Source: Micromonospora nigra (lineage in GTDB: Bacteria > Actinomycetota > Actinomycetes > Mycobacteriales > Micromonosporaceae). Taken from it: a DNA stretch of 64,000 nt. Below, one piece after another: positions 48,433 to 58,204 of the stretch. The notes beneath the pieces are model-generated. The model was given only the letters and a program-made list of their open reading frames with translations, did no database searches and was not told where the DNA came from. The position numbers and the translations under genes are program-made. Position 1 is the stretch's first letter; every line of letters begins with the position of its first letter. The DNA lies in assembly GCF_900091585.1 (NCBI RefSeq), contig NZ_FMHT01000003.1:5013501-5077500 (forward strand). Reading direction: 5' to 3'.

Positions 48433-51400
48433 ATGAACAGGCACGGCCGATTGCGTCTGACCACTCTGGCGCGGGCGACGACCGCCGCACTCACCACCGG
48501 GGCGATGGCGGCGAGTCTCCTGACCGCCGTTCCGGCTCAGGCCCGACCAGCGGATTCGCCGGCACCGGCCCGCCCGTCACCGGGACCCTCGGTCAACGGC
48601 GTCAAGCCGCTGCCCACGAAGTTCGTGACGCCGCCGGACGCGGCCCGGGGCACCCACCGCCCCGACCGGACACGGTGGCCGAAGGCGGCCTCCTCCACGC
48701 TCGACCTCGCCGCCACGACGGCCCGAGCGGCCTCGCCCGCGAAGGCCCGCGACGCCGACAGTCCCGTGTGGGTGCAGCCCAGCGCCGGCTATCGGGGCCC
48801 GCAGCGCGTCGACGTGCAGGTGGCCGACCGTGCGACCACCGAGGCCGCCGGTGTGCAGGGTGTCCTGCTGTCGGTCCGGCCCGACGCGGCGGAGGCCGGC
48901 GGCACGGTCCGCGTCGGCGTGGACTACGCCGACTTCGCCGAGGCCTACGGTGGCAACTACGGTGCCCGCCTGCGGCTGGTGCGCCTGCCGGCCTGTGCGC
49001 TGAGCACGCCGAAGGCGGCGGCCTGCCGGACACCCGTCCCGCTGGTGTCGACGAACGACGTCGCGTCGAAGTCCGTGTCGGCGGAGGTGCCGCTGACCGC
49101 TACCGGCGCGACGCCGCGGTCGGCCGGGGGCACCACGCTGGTGCTCGCCGCCGTGGCGGGCGCCGGTGAGGAAGGCGGCGAGGGCGGCACCTACGCGGCC
49201 ACCGACCTGAAGCCCTCCGGCTCCTGGTCCGGCGGCGGAAGCGCCGGGGCGTTCACCTACTCGTACCCGATCACCCTGCCGCCGGCGGCCTCGGGGCTGG
49301 CCCCCTCGGTGGCGCTGTCCTACGACTCGAGCAGCGTGGACGGCCAGACCGTGGCCACGAACGCGCAGGCGTCGTGGGTGGGCGACGGCTGGTCGTCGCC
49401 CCGCTCGTTCATCGAGCAGTCGTTCGCGTCCTGCCAGGACGACCCCGGGGGCACGGCATCGCCGGTCAAGACCTACGACCGTTGCTACGACGGCCCGGTG
49501 TTGACGATGTCGCTCGACGGGTCGTCCACCTCCCTGGTGTGGGACCAGGCGAAGTCCGTGTGGAAGCCGGAGTCGGACAACGGTGAGGTGGTCACCAAGG
49601 TGCCGACCGGCGCCAACGGCACCGGCACCGAGGACACCTACTACTGGCGGGTCAAGCTGCGCGACGGAACCGTCTACGAGTTCGGCCGCAACCGGCTGCC
49701 CGGTTGGGCGACCGGCAAGGCGGAGACCAAGTCGGTGGACACGGTTCCCGTGTACTCGCCGCACTCCGGCGACCCGTGCTACGACTCGGCGGGCTTCTCG
49801 GCGTCGGTCTGCACGATGGCGTACCGGTGGAACCTCGACCACGTCGTGGACGTGCACGGTAACGCGATGGCCTACTACTATGGTCAGGCGAGCAACCACT
49901 ACGGCCGGAACAAGGGTGCCTCGGACGTGTCCTACGTGCGGGACAGTTGGTTGGCCCGCATCGACTACGGCTTCCGCGACGGCGGAGCGTACGGGACGGT
50001 GCCGAACCGGGTGCTGTTCCACACCGGCGATCGCTGCCTCGCGGGCACCTGCCAGCCGCTCAACTCGGCCAACAAGGCCAACTGGCCCGACGTGCCGTTC
50101 GACCTGATCTGCAACTCGGGCACGGACTGCGACGCCTGGAGCCCCTCCTTCTTCTCCACGGTGCGACTCACGTCGATCGAGACGCAGCAGTACGACACCG
50201 CGACGACGCAGCACGAGAAGGTCGACTCCTACGCCCTGGCCCACACGATGCCGGCCACCGGGGACGGCACCGCGCCGACCCTGTGGCTGTCGTCGATCAC
50301 CCGTACCGGGCACGATCTGAGCGCCGGCGGGTCGACCGCGGCGATCAGCCTGCCGTCGGTGAGTTTCAGCGGCATCAAGCTGCCCAACCGGGTCGACGTC
50401 ACCGGTGGTCTCCCGTCGTTCTACCGCCAACGCATCTCGGCCGTCACCACCGAGACCGGGTCGGTGATCGCACCGAGCTACGAGCTGCCCGTGCCGTGCA
50501 CCGCGCCGGTGTCGGGGTCGCCCGCCTCGAACACGAAGTCGTGCTACCCCGTCTACTGGACGCCCGACGGCTTCACTGATCCCTTCCGGGACTGGTTCCA
50601 CAAGTACGCCGTCACCCGGATCACCTCCACCGACCCCACCGGCGGCGCCCCCGCCGCCACCACCAGCTACAGCTACCTGGGCGGGGCCGCCTGGCGGTAC
50701 GACGAGAACGAGGTCGTCAAGGCCAAGTACCGCACGTACGGCCAGTTCCGGGGCTACGGCAAGGTGCAGACCCTCACCGGCGACGGCGTCAACGACCGCC
50801 GCACCCTCTCCGAGGTCGCCTACTACCGGGGCATGTCGAAGAACAACAACACCACCGTCGTGAACGTCACCGACTCCGCTGGCGGGGTGCACGAGGACGT
50901 CGACGAGTTGGCCGGCCGGGAACTGGAGTCCACGGGGTACCTGGGCGAGGGTGGTCGCGTCGACTCCTCGACGATCACCTCGTACTGGGTGTCCGGGGCC
51001 ACCGCCACCCGGTCGCGTACGGGCCTGCCGGCGATGACCGCGCAGTGGACGCAACCGGTGAAGACGTACACCCGGCAGGCGGTGACCAGCGGCGCGTCGC
51101 CGACGTGGCGCTACACCGCGACGGACCACAGCTACGACGCCGACACGGCCAGTGCCACCCTCGGCTCGCTGAAGCACACCTACAGCTACACGGTCCCGGT
51201 GAACGCGAGCCACGACCGGTGCACCAGCTACACGTTCGCCCCCGCCAACGCCAGCAAGAACCTCGTCGGCCTGGTCAGCCAGGTCGAGACCGTGGCGGTG
51301 GCCTGCGGAGGCTTCACCCAGGGCAGCCCGGCCTCGGAGCCGGGCAGCGTGAACACGCTGACGGCCCCGACGTCGGTGAACCGGCCGGCGCAGGTCGTCA

Positions 51401-54400
51401 GCGCCACCCGCACCCACTACGACGACCACGCCTTCGCCACGACGTTCCCGCAGCCGGCGCCCACGAAGGGCACCGTCACGATGACCCGCCAGGCCGCCGA
51501 CCACACCTCCGGCAGCTACACCTGGCAGACCACCGCCCGCCGCACGTACGACTCCTACGGCCGGGTGGTCGACAGCTACGACGCCCGGGGCAACAAGTCG
51601 ACGGCCGGCTACACGACCAACAGCGTGCACCTGGTGACCGGCACGTCGAGCACCAACGCGTTGCAGCAGTCCGCCTCGACCACGGTGAACCCGCGCCGAG
51701 GCAGCACGCTGACCAGCACCGACGCCAACAACGTGGTGACCCGTCAGCAGTACGACGCGTTGGGCCGCAGCACGAAGGTGTGGCTGCACTCCCGGCCGAC
51801 GAGCAGCGCCGCCAACCAGGTGTTCGACTACACGGTGTCGAAGACCGGCGTCACCGGCGTCACCAGCCGGCAACTCAACAACTCCAACGGCTACCTGACG
51901 TCGGTCACCCTCTACGACGCGATGCTGCGCAGCCGGCAGACCCAGGCGATGACGCCCCAGGGCGGCCGGATGATCACCGACACGTTCTACGACACCCGGG
52001 GCTGGACCCGCGCGTCGTACAACGGCTGGTGGGACGACGGCACCCTGCCGACGGTGAGCGCGCCGGTGTCGGCGGCCAACCTCAACAAGCAGGTGCCGAA
52101 CCAGACGTTCACCACGTACGACGGTCTCGGTCGGCCGATCGTCGTCGAGGCGGCGAAGAACGGGGTGACGGTGTCGAGCACGACCACCGTGCACCACGGC
52201 GACCGCACGACGGTCGTCCCGCCGGACGGCGGCATCGTCACCACCACCGTGACCGATGCCCTGGACCGCAAGACGCAGCTGGTCGAGTACAAGGCCCGGC
52301 CGACCGTCACCACCCCGGCGGACACGTTCACCGGCACGTTCACCGTGGCCGGCGGCGAGGGCGTGACCAGTTCCTACGGCTACGACACGCGCGGCAACCA
52401 GTCGACGCTGACCGACGCTCAGGACAACGTGTGGACCAGCACCTACAACCTGCTCGGCCGGGTGGAGGCGAAGTCGGACCCGGACGCGGGCGACAGCACG
52501 CTGGGCTACGACGCCAACGGCAACCTGGTGCAGGTCACCGACGGCAGCGGGAAGACCCTCTCCTTCACCTACGACGCGCTCAACCGCAAGACCGGTGAGT
52601 ACGCCTCGACGGTGGCCAACCAGTCCGCCGCCAACCAGCGGGCCGCGTGGGTCTACGACAACAGCAACGGCGTCGCCGGTGTCACCAACCCGATCGGGCA
52701 GTTGACCACCACCGTTGCCTACCGGGGTGGGCAGTCGTTCACGACCCAGCAGAAGGCGTTCAACGTCTTCGGCAAGTCACTCGGGTCCACTGTGACGATC
52801 CCCGCCAGCGAGGGTGCCCTCGGCGGTTCGTACGTCTTCGGCCACTCCTACACCTCGGTGCTGGGCCTGCCGCTGATGGACACCTACCCGGCCAAGGGCA
52901 GCCTGCCCTCCGAGGTGGTGATCCACGGCTACCAGGGTGCCTTCGACCTGCCCAACCGCCTCGGCGGTGCCGCCGGCTACGCCCAGAACGTGACCTACGA
53001 CGCGTGGGGCCGGGTCGTCGGGCAGCGCGTCGGCTCGTCGACCAGCTTCGCCACGGTCACCAACGTCTACGACCCCCACACCGGTCGGATCACCAACCAG
53101 GTGGTCGACCGCAACACGGGCACGCCGACCCGCGTCGACGAGCAGGAGTACCGCTACGACCTGTTCGGCAAGATCGACCGGAAGACCAGCACGCGGTACG
53201 GCACTGCCACGCCGGCCGAGACCCAGTGCTACGGCTACGATGGCCTGAACCGGCTGGCCGAGGCGTGGACCGCGACCGACGAGTGCGCCACGGCTCCGAC
53301 CAGCAGCAACCGTGCCATGGTGGGCAACGCTGCGGGTGGCGGCAGCGCCTACTGGACGAGCTGGAAGGTCGACACGATCGGCAACCGCACGGAGCAGGTC
53401 GAGCGCAACCTGACCGGTGGCGCGGACATCACCACGGCCTACACCTACGACGGCAACGGCCAGGGGCAGCCGCACATCCTGACCTCCGCCACCAGGTCCG
53501 GCGGTGCCACCGGCACGACCAGCTACACGTACGACGCGGCGGGCAACATGACCGGGCGTGACGCCGCCGAGGGCAACCAGACCCTCGGCTGGGACGACGC
53601 CGGCAAGCTCGCCAGCGTCACCGGCGGCACGAGCGGAAACAACACCTTCGTGTACGACGTCACCGGTGACCTGCTGCTCCAGAAGGAACCCGGTAGGACG
53701 ACGCTCTACCTGCCGGGGCAGCAGCTCACCCTGAACACCGCCACCGGTGTGATCGACGGTGACCGCTACTACGCGCTGCCCGGCGGCGGGACGTGCATCC
53801 GTTCCGGCAGCGGTGCCAACTACACGTTCGCCATCGCCGACCACCAGGGCACGCCCACGCTCTACCTCGACAACACGGCGCAGAACCCCACCTGGCGGCA
53901 GTACACGCCGTACGGCGGGCCGCGTGGCGCTGCCGTGACGGCTCCGGACAACCGTGGCTTCCTGAACAAGCCGATGAGCCCGACCGGGCTGACCATCATC
54001 GGAGCTCGTGCCTATGACCCGGTCATCGGTCGGTTCATCTCGGTCGACCCGATCATCGACAACAAGGACCCGCAGCAGTGGAACCCGTATTCGTACGGCC
54101 ACAACAGCCCCATCCACTACAGCGACCCGACCGGCCTGAAGGACTGCGCGGACGACCAGTGCAGCACGTACTCCACCCCCAACTCCGACGGCGGCCGGAC
54201 CATCCATGAGCCGGGCGGCAAGAAAACCGATTATGATGAAAATGGCAATAAGCGTGGGCAGCGGAGCCCGAAGAAGGGTAAGGGAGGAAACAAGCCGATT
54301 CCCGGAGCCTGCGGCACCGGAACCCCTGAGTACTGCCATGCTCCAGGTACACGCAGCGAGGGGCCGTACGACATCTTCCGCATGTGGCTTGAACTTCTCG

Positions 54401-54933
54401 CGACGGGCTACCTGGATCCGCAGAAGCGGAAGCTGTGTCAAATGTACGCCCCGGCCTGTAGGCACATCGAGTACTTCCGCGATGGAGACCGGATGACCCA
54501 GTTGCTACTGGCGACCGAGTCGTTTGCCATCGTGCAGAACGATGTAAGGCGGGAAATTGCAAGAGGTAGGCGCAGCGGAAGCGCGGACTGGCACTACTCG
54601 GATAAGGGGAATGCCTACTCCTACCAACAAATCATGAAAGACATGGGTGTTCATGGCCTGACTGTCCTGGGTGGAAGCCCCAGTGAGGCTGACCAGTGGA
54701 CAGCGGTCACCGGATCCTATGACGTCAGCTGGGAATACATCGGCTGGGAGGCGAAGGGTAGGGGGCCCGTCATTGAATACAGGGTGCGAAACGCCACAAC
54801 CATCTACTCTGGAACTCGTGTACCAGGAATTTCGCCGCCGCGCGGCGATGGGAGAGCGGGAAGTGGCGCAGATGCCCGCAAGGGCGAGCACTACCTGATC
54901 CAGAGCTACCGCTTCAGGGCCTATTCATGGTAG
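48433..54933 (+). CDS. secreted RHS-repeat protein with variable C-terminal tip (polymorphic toxin candidate)
   Basis: A 2166-residue protein. Residues 1-37 are a signal peptide ending AQA. A 200-residue N-terminal domain is followed by the SpvB/Tc-like start GAFTYSYPITLPPAASGLAPSVALSYDSSS, then many YD repeats (YDSYGRVVDSYDARGN, YDALGRSTKVW, YDALNRKTGEY, YDAAGNMTGRD) building a beta-cage. The core ends with YDPVIGRFISVDPI...NPYSYGHNSP and DPTGL at 1898-1902, the usual cleavage boundary. The last 264 residues are non-RHS, encoded by DNA of much lower GC, with charged segments such as FRDGDRMTQLLLATESF and SWEYIGWEAKG. I recognise no toxin family there. A small membrane-anchored gene follows as immunity candidate. 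Confidence 0.88.
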   Translation: MNRHGRLRLTTLARATTAALTTGAMAASLLTAVPAQARPADSPAPARPSPGPSVNGVKPLPTKFVTPPDAARGTHRPDRTRWPKAASSTLDLAATTARAASPAKARDADSPVWVQPSAGYRGPQRVDVQVADRATTEAAGVQGVLLSVRPDAAEAGGTVRVGVDYADFAEAYGGNYGARLRLVRLPACALSTPKAAACRTPVPLVSTNDVASKSVSAEVPLTATGATPRSAGGTTLVLAAVAGAGEEGGEGGTYAATDLKPSGSWSGGGSAGAFTYSYPITLPPAASGLAPSVALSYDSSSVDGQTVATNAQASWVGDGWSSPRSFIEQSFASCQDDPGGTASPVKTYDRCYDGPVLTMSLDGSSTSLVWDQAKSVWKPESDNGEVVTKVPTGANGTGTEDTYYWRVKLRDGTVYEFGRNRLPGWATGKAETKSVDTVPVYSPHSGDPCYDSAGFSASVCTMAYRWNLDHVVDVHGNAMAYYYGQASNHYGRNKGASDVSYVRDSWLARIDYGFRDGGAYGTVPNRVLFHTGDRCLAGTCQPLNSANKANWPDVPFDLICNSGTDCDAWSPSFFSTVRLTSIETQQYDTATTQHEKVDSYALAHTMPATGDGTAPTLWLSSITRTGHDLSAGGSTAAISLPSVSFSGIKLPNRVDVTGGLPSFYRQRISAVTTETGSVIAPSYELPVPCTAPVSGSPASNTKSCYPVYWTPDGFTDPFRDWFHKYAVTRITSTDPTGGAPAATTSYSYLGGAAWRYDENEVVKAKYRTYGQFRGYGKVQTLTGDGVNDRRTLSEVAYYRGMSKNNNTTVVNVTDSAGGVHEDVDELAGRELESTGYLGEGGRVDSSTITSYWVSGATATRSRTGLPAMTAQWTQPVKTYTRQAVTSGASPTWRYTATDHSYDADTASATLGSLKHTYSYTVPVNASHDRCTSYTFAPANASKNLVGLVSQVETVAVACGGFTQGSPASEPGSVNTLTAPTSVNRPAQVVSATRTHYDDHAFATTFPQPAPTKGTVTMTRQAADHTSGSYTWQTTARRTYDSYGRVVDSYDARGNKSTAGYTTNSVHLVTGTSSTNALQQSASTTVNPRRGSTLTSTDANNVVTRQQYDALGRSTKVWLHSRPTSSAANQVFDYTVSKTGVTGVTSRQLNNSNGYLTSVTLYDAMLRSRQTQAMTPQGGRMITDTFYDTRGWTRASYNGWWDDGTLPTVSAPVSAANLNKQVPNQTFTTYDGLGRPIVVEAAKNGVTVSSTTTVHHGDRTTVVPPDGGIVTTTVTDALDRKTQLVEYKARPTVTTPADTFTGTFTVAGGEGVTSSYGYDTRGNQSTLTDAQDNVWTSTYNLLGRVEAKSDPDAGDSTLGYDANGNLVQVTDGSGKTLSFTYDALNRKTGEYASTVANQSAANQRAAWVYDNSNGVAGVTNPIGQLTTTVAYRGGQSFTTQQKAFNVFGKSLGSTVTIPASEGALGGSYVFGHSYTSVLGLPLMDTYPAKGSLPSEVVIHGYQGAFDLPNRLGGAAGYAQNVTYDAWGRVVGQRVGSSTSFATVTNVYDPHTGRITNQVVDRNTGTPTRVDEQEYRYDLFGKIDRKTSTRYGTATPAETQCYGYDGLNRLAEAWTATDECATAPTSSNRAMVGNAAGGGSAYWTSWKVDTIGNRTEQVERNLTGGADITTAYTYDGNGQGQPHILTSATRSGGATGTTSYTYDAAGNMTGRDAAEGNQTLGWDDAGKLASVTGGTSGNNTFVYDVTGDLLLQKEPGRTTLYLPGQQLTLNTATGVIDGDRYYALPGGGTCIRSGSGANYTFAIADHQGTPTLYLDNTAQNPTWRQYTPYGGPRGAAVTAPDNRGFLNKPMSPTGLTIIGARAYDPVIGRFISVDPIIDNKDPQQWNPYSYGHNSPIHYSDPTGLKDCADDQCSTYSTPNSDGGRTIHEPGGKKTDYDENGNKRGQRSPKKGKGGNKPIPGACGTGTPEYCHAPGTRSEGPYDIFRMWLELLATGYLDPQKRKLCQMYAPACRHIEYFRDGDRMTQLLLATESFAIVQNDVRREIARGRRSGSADWHYSDKGNAYSYQQIMKDMGVHGLTVLGGSPSEADQWTAVTGSYDVSWEYIGWEAKGRGPVIEYRVRNATTIYSGTRVPGISPPRGDGRAGSGADARKGEHYLIQSYRFRAYSW

Positions 54934-54986
54934 ACGCAGTCAAGGCCACTGGGCCTACTCGTGCAATTAGCGGGGGTGGCCAGTAA

Positions 54987-55460
54987 ATGCGGCGCCGATG
55001 GACGCTCGGAGCAGCCGCCGCAGGAGTTGCGTGTCTCGTGCTTATGGCGTCGGGCTATGCGGTCAGCGAGTTTTTTGAGGATAATCGTCCTGTCCTATCG
55101 AGCGAGATGGTGGAAGGCTCCTGGCGCGGCATGGGCGGCGGCTGTGAATTCACATTCAATAGTGATGGCACTTTCCACGGGACGCAGATTCCGGTCTCGC
55201 TCTTCAGTCCGCCGCAGACCGCGAATGCCACCCGTACCACGATCTCCGGAGCGGGGACTTGGGAGTTAACCGCAGCCTTGGGCGATAGTTCTGGCAGGAC
55301 CACTCAAGTGAGGCTTGGCTTCGACTCATTAGAGGGAGGTGGGTTCAGAGCCCCCTTCTCGGCAAGACTGCGGTCGGACCGGGTGCGCGGGGAAGTGCTA
55401 CTTTTCTGGTTCGTTGATGACCCAGACCTTAACCAGCGAGTGGTGCTCGAAAAACTCTGA
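54987..55460 (+). CDS. membrane-anchored small protein, immunity candidate
   Basis: A 157-residue protein with one N-terminal membrane helix or uncleaved signal (residues 8-27, GAAAAGVACLVLMASGYAV). The exported part is beta-rich (VEGSWRGMGGGCEFTFNSDGTFHG, GAGTWEL, RVRGEVLLFWFVDDPD), a small lipocalin-like or beta-sandwich layout. It lies 53 bp after the RHS gene on the same strand, in the same low-GC patch as the RHS tip, the position of immunity genes in polymorphic toxin loci. If so, the outward-facing location implies the toxin acts at the envelope. I know of no named family. Confidence 0.62.
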   Translation: MRRRWTLGAAAAGVACLVLMASGYAVSEFFEDNRPVLSSEMVEGSWRGMGGGCEFTFNSDGTFHGTQIPVSLFSPPQTANATRTTISGAGTWELTAALGDSSGRTTQVRLGFDSLEGGGFRAPFSARLRSDRVRGEVLLFWFVDDPDLNQRVVLEKL

Positions 55461-55617
55461 CGGCTTTCGCGTGCCGCCCGTCGCCATCAATCCCCAGATC
55501 TACACCGGTCCGCCGACCCGCTTTATCGACAGTACTGCGCAGGTCCTGAGTTCAGCCACATGTTTCGCGGTTGATCTTTCTGCTCTTCCTTAGAAGATCG
55601 TCGAATGACTCTGATAG

Positions 55618-55917
55618 GTGGCGGAGATGTCGCGATGTGGCGAGGCGTGGTGGGGATCCTGTGGGGGCGTCTTGCTGATTGCGGTCGGGTCAGCCCTTGC
55701 GGCTGACTATCGAAGAGTCGCGACGAAACACATCCATCTTGCTTCGCATCTGGTGCGCCCATTGAGCGCTGCCAAGAAGATGAGTTGGTCCAATGCTCGC
55801 CTCGTGAGGCGTCGCGCTCGATTCGTTGCCCTCGACCGGGCCTTCGGTCTCGTAGTTGTGTTGCTGGGCGCCGGATCGCTGATCACGGGCGGCCACCTCT
55901 CGGTGAATCGCTTCTGA
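55618..55917 (+). CDS. small hypothetical membrane protein
   Basis: A 99-residue open frame with two hydrophobic segments (GGVLLIAVGSALAA near residue 16 and FGLVVVLLGAGSLITGG near residue 77) separated by a basic loop (SWSNARLVRRRARF). The start may be the GTG at 55618 or the in-frame ATG at 55627; neither has a strong ribosome binding site. It lies 157 bp after the immunity candidate in DNA of intermediate GC. It may be a second accessory gene of the RHS locus or an unrelated membrane protein; I do not recognise it. Confidence 0.45.
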   Translation: MAEMSRCGEAWWGSCGGVLLIAVGSALAADYRRVATKHIHLASHLVRPLSAAKKMSWSNARLVRRRARFVALDRAFGLVVVLLGAGSLITGGHLSVNRF

Positions 55918-56010
55918 CGGGCAACCCGAGTCACAGTTAGGGTTTTGCGTTCGCTGCGGGCTTGGTCTGACCGCTGGCAGCCCGAACGTGGCCGCCCAGC
56001 GTGGCCGCTC

Positions 56011-56029
56011 GGCCGGTGGTGCGCCGGCC
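56011..56029. terminator. possible terminator hairpin
   Basis: GGCCGG (56011-56016) and CCGGCC (56024-56029) with a 7-nt loop, located between the small membrane-protein gene and the glycosidase gene. No T tract. Confidence 0.35.
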
Positions 56030-56080
56030 ACCTCTTGAAGGTTACTTGCGCAGCGGCTCGACAGGGCTGAACATACCTTC

Positions 56081-58117
56081 ATGCCCAGAGAGCTTGGTCG
56101 ATTCCTCCCCGGCGTGGCGCTGACGGTGGCGCTGTTGCTCGGCGCGGCCGTCCCCACCTCCCGACCCGCCGCGCCGGACACCCACCCCGACACCCGACCG
56201 GACCCCGTGCCGGTGAGCGCCCAGGCGACCTGCGTGACCGATCCGGCCACCCCGAAACGACAGATCCGGGGCATGTGGATCGCCAGCGTGGCCAACATCG
56301 ACTGGCCCAGCCGCACCGGGCTCACCCCGGCCGCCCAGCAGGCGGAGTACCGGGGCTGGCTCGACCTGGCCCAGCAGCGCCGGATGAACGCCGTGGTGGT
56401 GCAGATCCGGCCCGCCGCCGACGCGTTCTGGCCGTCGACGTATGAGCCGTGGTCGCAGTGGCTCACCGGCACCCAGGGCGGAAATCCCGGCTACGACCCG
56501 CTGGCCTTCATGGTTGCCGAGGCGCACGCCCGCAACCTGGAGTTCCACGCCTGGTTCAACCCGTACCGGGTGGCCAACCACACCGACCTGAGCAAGCTCG
56601 CGGCCAACCATCCGGCCCGCAGGAACCCGGGCTGGGCGGTCGCCTACGGCGGGCACCTCTACTACAACCCCGGCATTCCGGCCGTACGCGCCTTCGTGCA
56701 GGAGGCGATGATGGACGCCGTCCGGCGCTACGACATCGACGCCGTGCACTGGGACGACTACTTCTACCCGTACCCGCTCAGTGGGGTGGCCTTCCCCGAC
56801 CAGGCCACCTACGCGCAGTACGGCGGTGGTTTCAGCAACATCGCCGACTGGCGGCGAAACAACGTCAACCTGCTGGTGCAGGAGATGCGGGCCAAGATCC
56901 GGGCGGCGAAGCCGTGGGTGAGGTTCGGCATCAGCCCGTTCGGCATCTGGCGCAACGCCGGCACCGACCCGCTCGGCTCACGCACCAACGGCCTCCAGTC
57001 GTACGACGCGATCTATGCCGACACCCGACGCTGGGTGCGCCAGGGCTGGGTCGACTACATCGCCCCGCAGATCTACTGGCACATCGGCCACTCCGCCGCC
57101 GACTACGCGGAGCTGGTCCGCTGGTGGTCGGAGACGGTGACCGGCACGAACGTGCACCTGCTCGTCGGGCAGGCCACCTACCGTGCCGGCGCGGCCGGGC
57201 AGGACGCCGCCTGGCAGGACCCGACCGAGCTGACCGACCACCTGACGCTGAACCGCAGCCACCCGCGCGTCGTCGGCGACATCCACTTCAGCGCCAAGGA
57301 CGTCCGCGCCGACCGGATCGGCGCGGTCAGCCGGGTGGCGACCGACCACTACCGCCGGCCCGCGCTGGCACCGGCCGGCACCGGCGGCGCGGCACCGGCC
57401 GCCCCGAACCTCACCTCGGCGGTACGCGGCACCGGCGGCGTGACGCTGACCTGGCAGCGCGGCACCACCGGCAGCACGACCGCGTACGCGGTGTACCGGC
57501 TGCCCGGCAGCGGCACGGTCGACCCCTGCGACCTGGCCGACGCCCGGCACCTGCTCGGCACCGTGCGCGCCTCGGGCAGCGGCGGGACGTTCACCGACGC
57601 CACCGCCGCAGCCGGCTCGACCTACCGTTACCTGGTGACCGCCCTGGACCGGCGGCACCACGAGAGCCCGGCCAGCAACGTGCGGGTGGTCACCGGCAGC
57701 GGCGGCACATTCAGCGTGGTCGTGGACAACGCCACCACCGGAGGCTTCACCGCCGCCGCCACCTGGGGCACGTCGTCCTACCTGCCGACCCGGTACGGCG
57801 CCAACTACCGGTTCGCCCAGCCGCAGGCGATCAGCGACCCGGCCTGGTTCAGCGCGACGCTGCCCGCCACCGGCTCGTACCGGGTCGAGGTCTGGTACCC
57901 GTCCGACCCCGGCTACAACAGCGCCACGCCCTTCCTGGTGGCGACGGCTAACGGCACCGTGACGGCCACCGTCGACCAGCGCGTCGGCGGCGGGCAGTGG
58001 CGGGTGCTGGGCACCTACGACCTCGCCGCCGGCACCCGCCAGGTCGTCGGGGTCAGCCGCTGGACCAGCACCCAGGGGTACGTCATCGCCGACGCCGTCC
58101 GGATCACCCGCCTCTGA
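56081..58117 (+). CDS. secreted GHL10-type glycoside hydrolase with golvesin-like domain
   Basis: A 678-residue exported enzyme. Residues 1-30 are a signal peptide. The catalytic part (about 60-430) is a GHL10/DUF187 barrel: QIRGMWIASVANIDWPS, NAVVVQIRPAADAFWPS, FHAWFNPYRVANHTDLS, DIDAVHWDDYFYPYP (an Asp pair at strand 4), RFGISPFGIWRN, WVDYIAPQIYWHIG. A fibronectin type III domain (about 445-545) and a C-terminal golvesin-like beta domain (VVVDNATTGGFTAAATWGTSSY to the end) follow. Family relatives cleave peptidoglycan-derived or amino-sugar glycans. A stem-loop follows the gene. No partner gene is linked; the substrate is inferred to be an extracellular polysaccharide. Confidence 0.85.
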   Translation: MPRELGRFLPGVALTVALLLGAAVPTSRPAAPDTHPDTRPDPVPVSAQATCVTDPATPKRQIRGMWIASVANIDWPSRTGLTPAAQQAEYRGWLDLAQQRRMNAVVVQIRPAADAFWPSTYEPWSQWLTGTQGGNPGYDPLAFMVAEAHARNLEFHAWFNPYRVANHTDLSKLAANHPARRNPGWAVAYGGHLYYNPGIPAVRAFVQEAMMDAVRRYDIDAVHWDDYFYPYPLSGVAFPDQATYAQYGGGFSNIADWRRNNVNLLVQEMRAKIRAAKPWVRFGISPFGIWRNAGTDPLGSRTNGLQSYDAIYADTRRWVRQGWVDYIAPQIYWHIGHSAADYAELVRWWSETVTGTNVHLLVGQATYRAGAAGQDAAWQDPTELTDHLTLNRSHPRVVGDIHFSAKDVRADRIGAVSRVATDHYRRPALAPAGTGGAAPAAPNLTSAVRGTGGVTLTWQRGTTGSTTAYAVYRLPGSGTVDPCDLADARHLLGTVRASGSGGTFTDATAAAGSTYRYLVTALDRRHHESPASNVRVVTGSGGTFSVVVDNATTGGFTAAATWGTSSYLPTRYGANYRFAQPQAISDPAWFSATLPATGSYRVEVWYPSDPGYNSATPFLVATANGTVTATVDQRVGGGQWRVLGTYDLAAGTRQVVGVSRWTSTQGYVIADAVRITRL

Positions 58118-58125
58118 GGCCGCTG

Positions 58126-58158
58126 CTCCCCCGGGGCGGTTCGCTGCTCCCGGGGGAG
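58126..58158 (+). terminator. terminator hairpin after the glycosidase gene
   Basis: CTCCCCCGGG (58126-58135) pairs perfectly with CCCGGGGGAG (58149-58158) around a 13-nt loop, 9 bp past the stop. Confidence 0.7.
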
Positions 58159-58204
58159 TACGGCGCTGATCCCGTCTCCTCGGGTGTCTGCGCAGCAGCT
58201 CTCT

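Noticed and set aside
48577..52197. 1206-residue minus-strand open frame opposite the RHS gene
   Set aside because: Antisense shadow of the YD-repeat coding sequence; no signal peptide, no recognisable domain.
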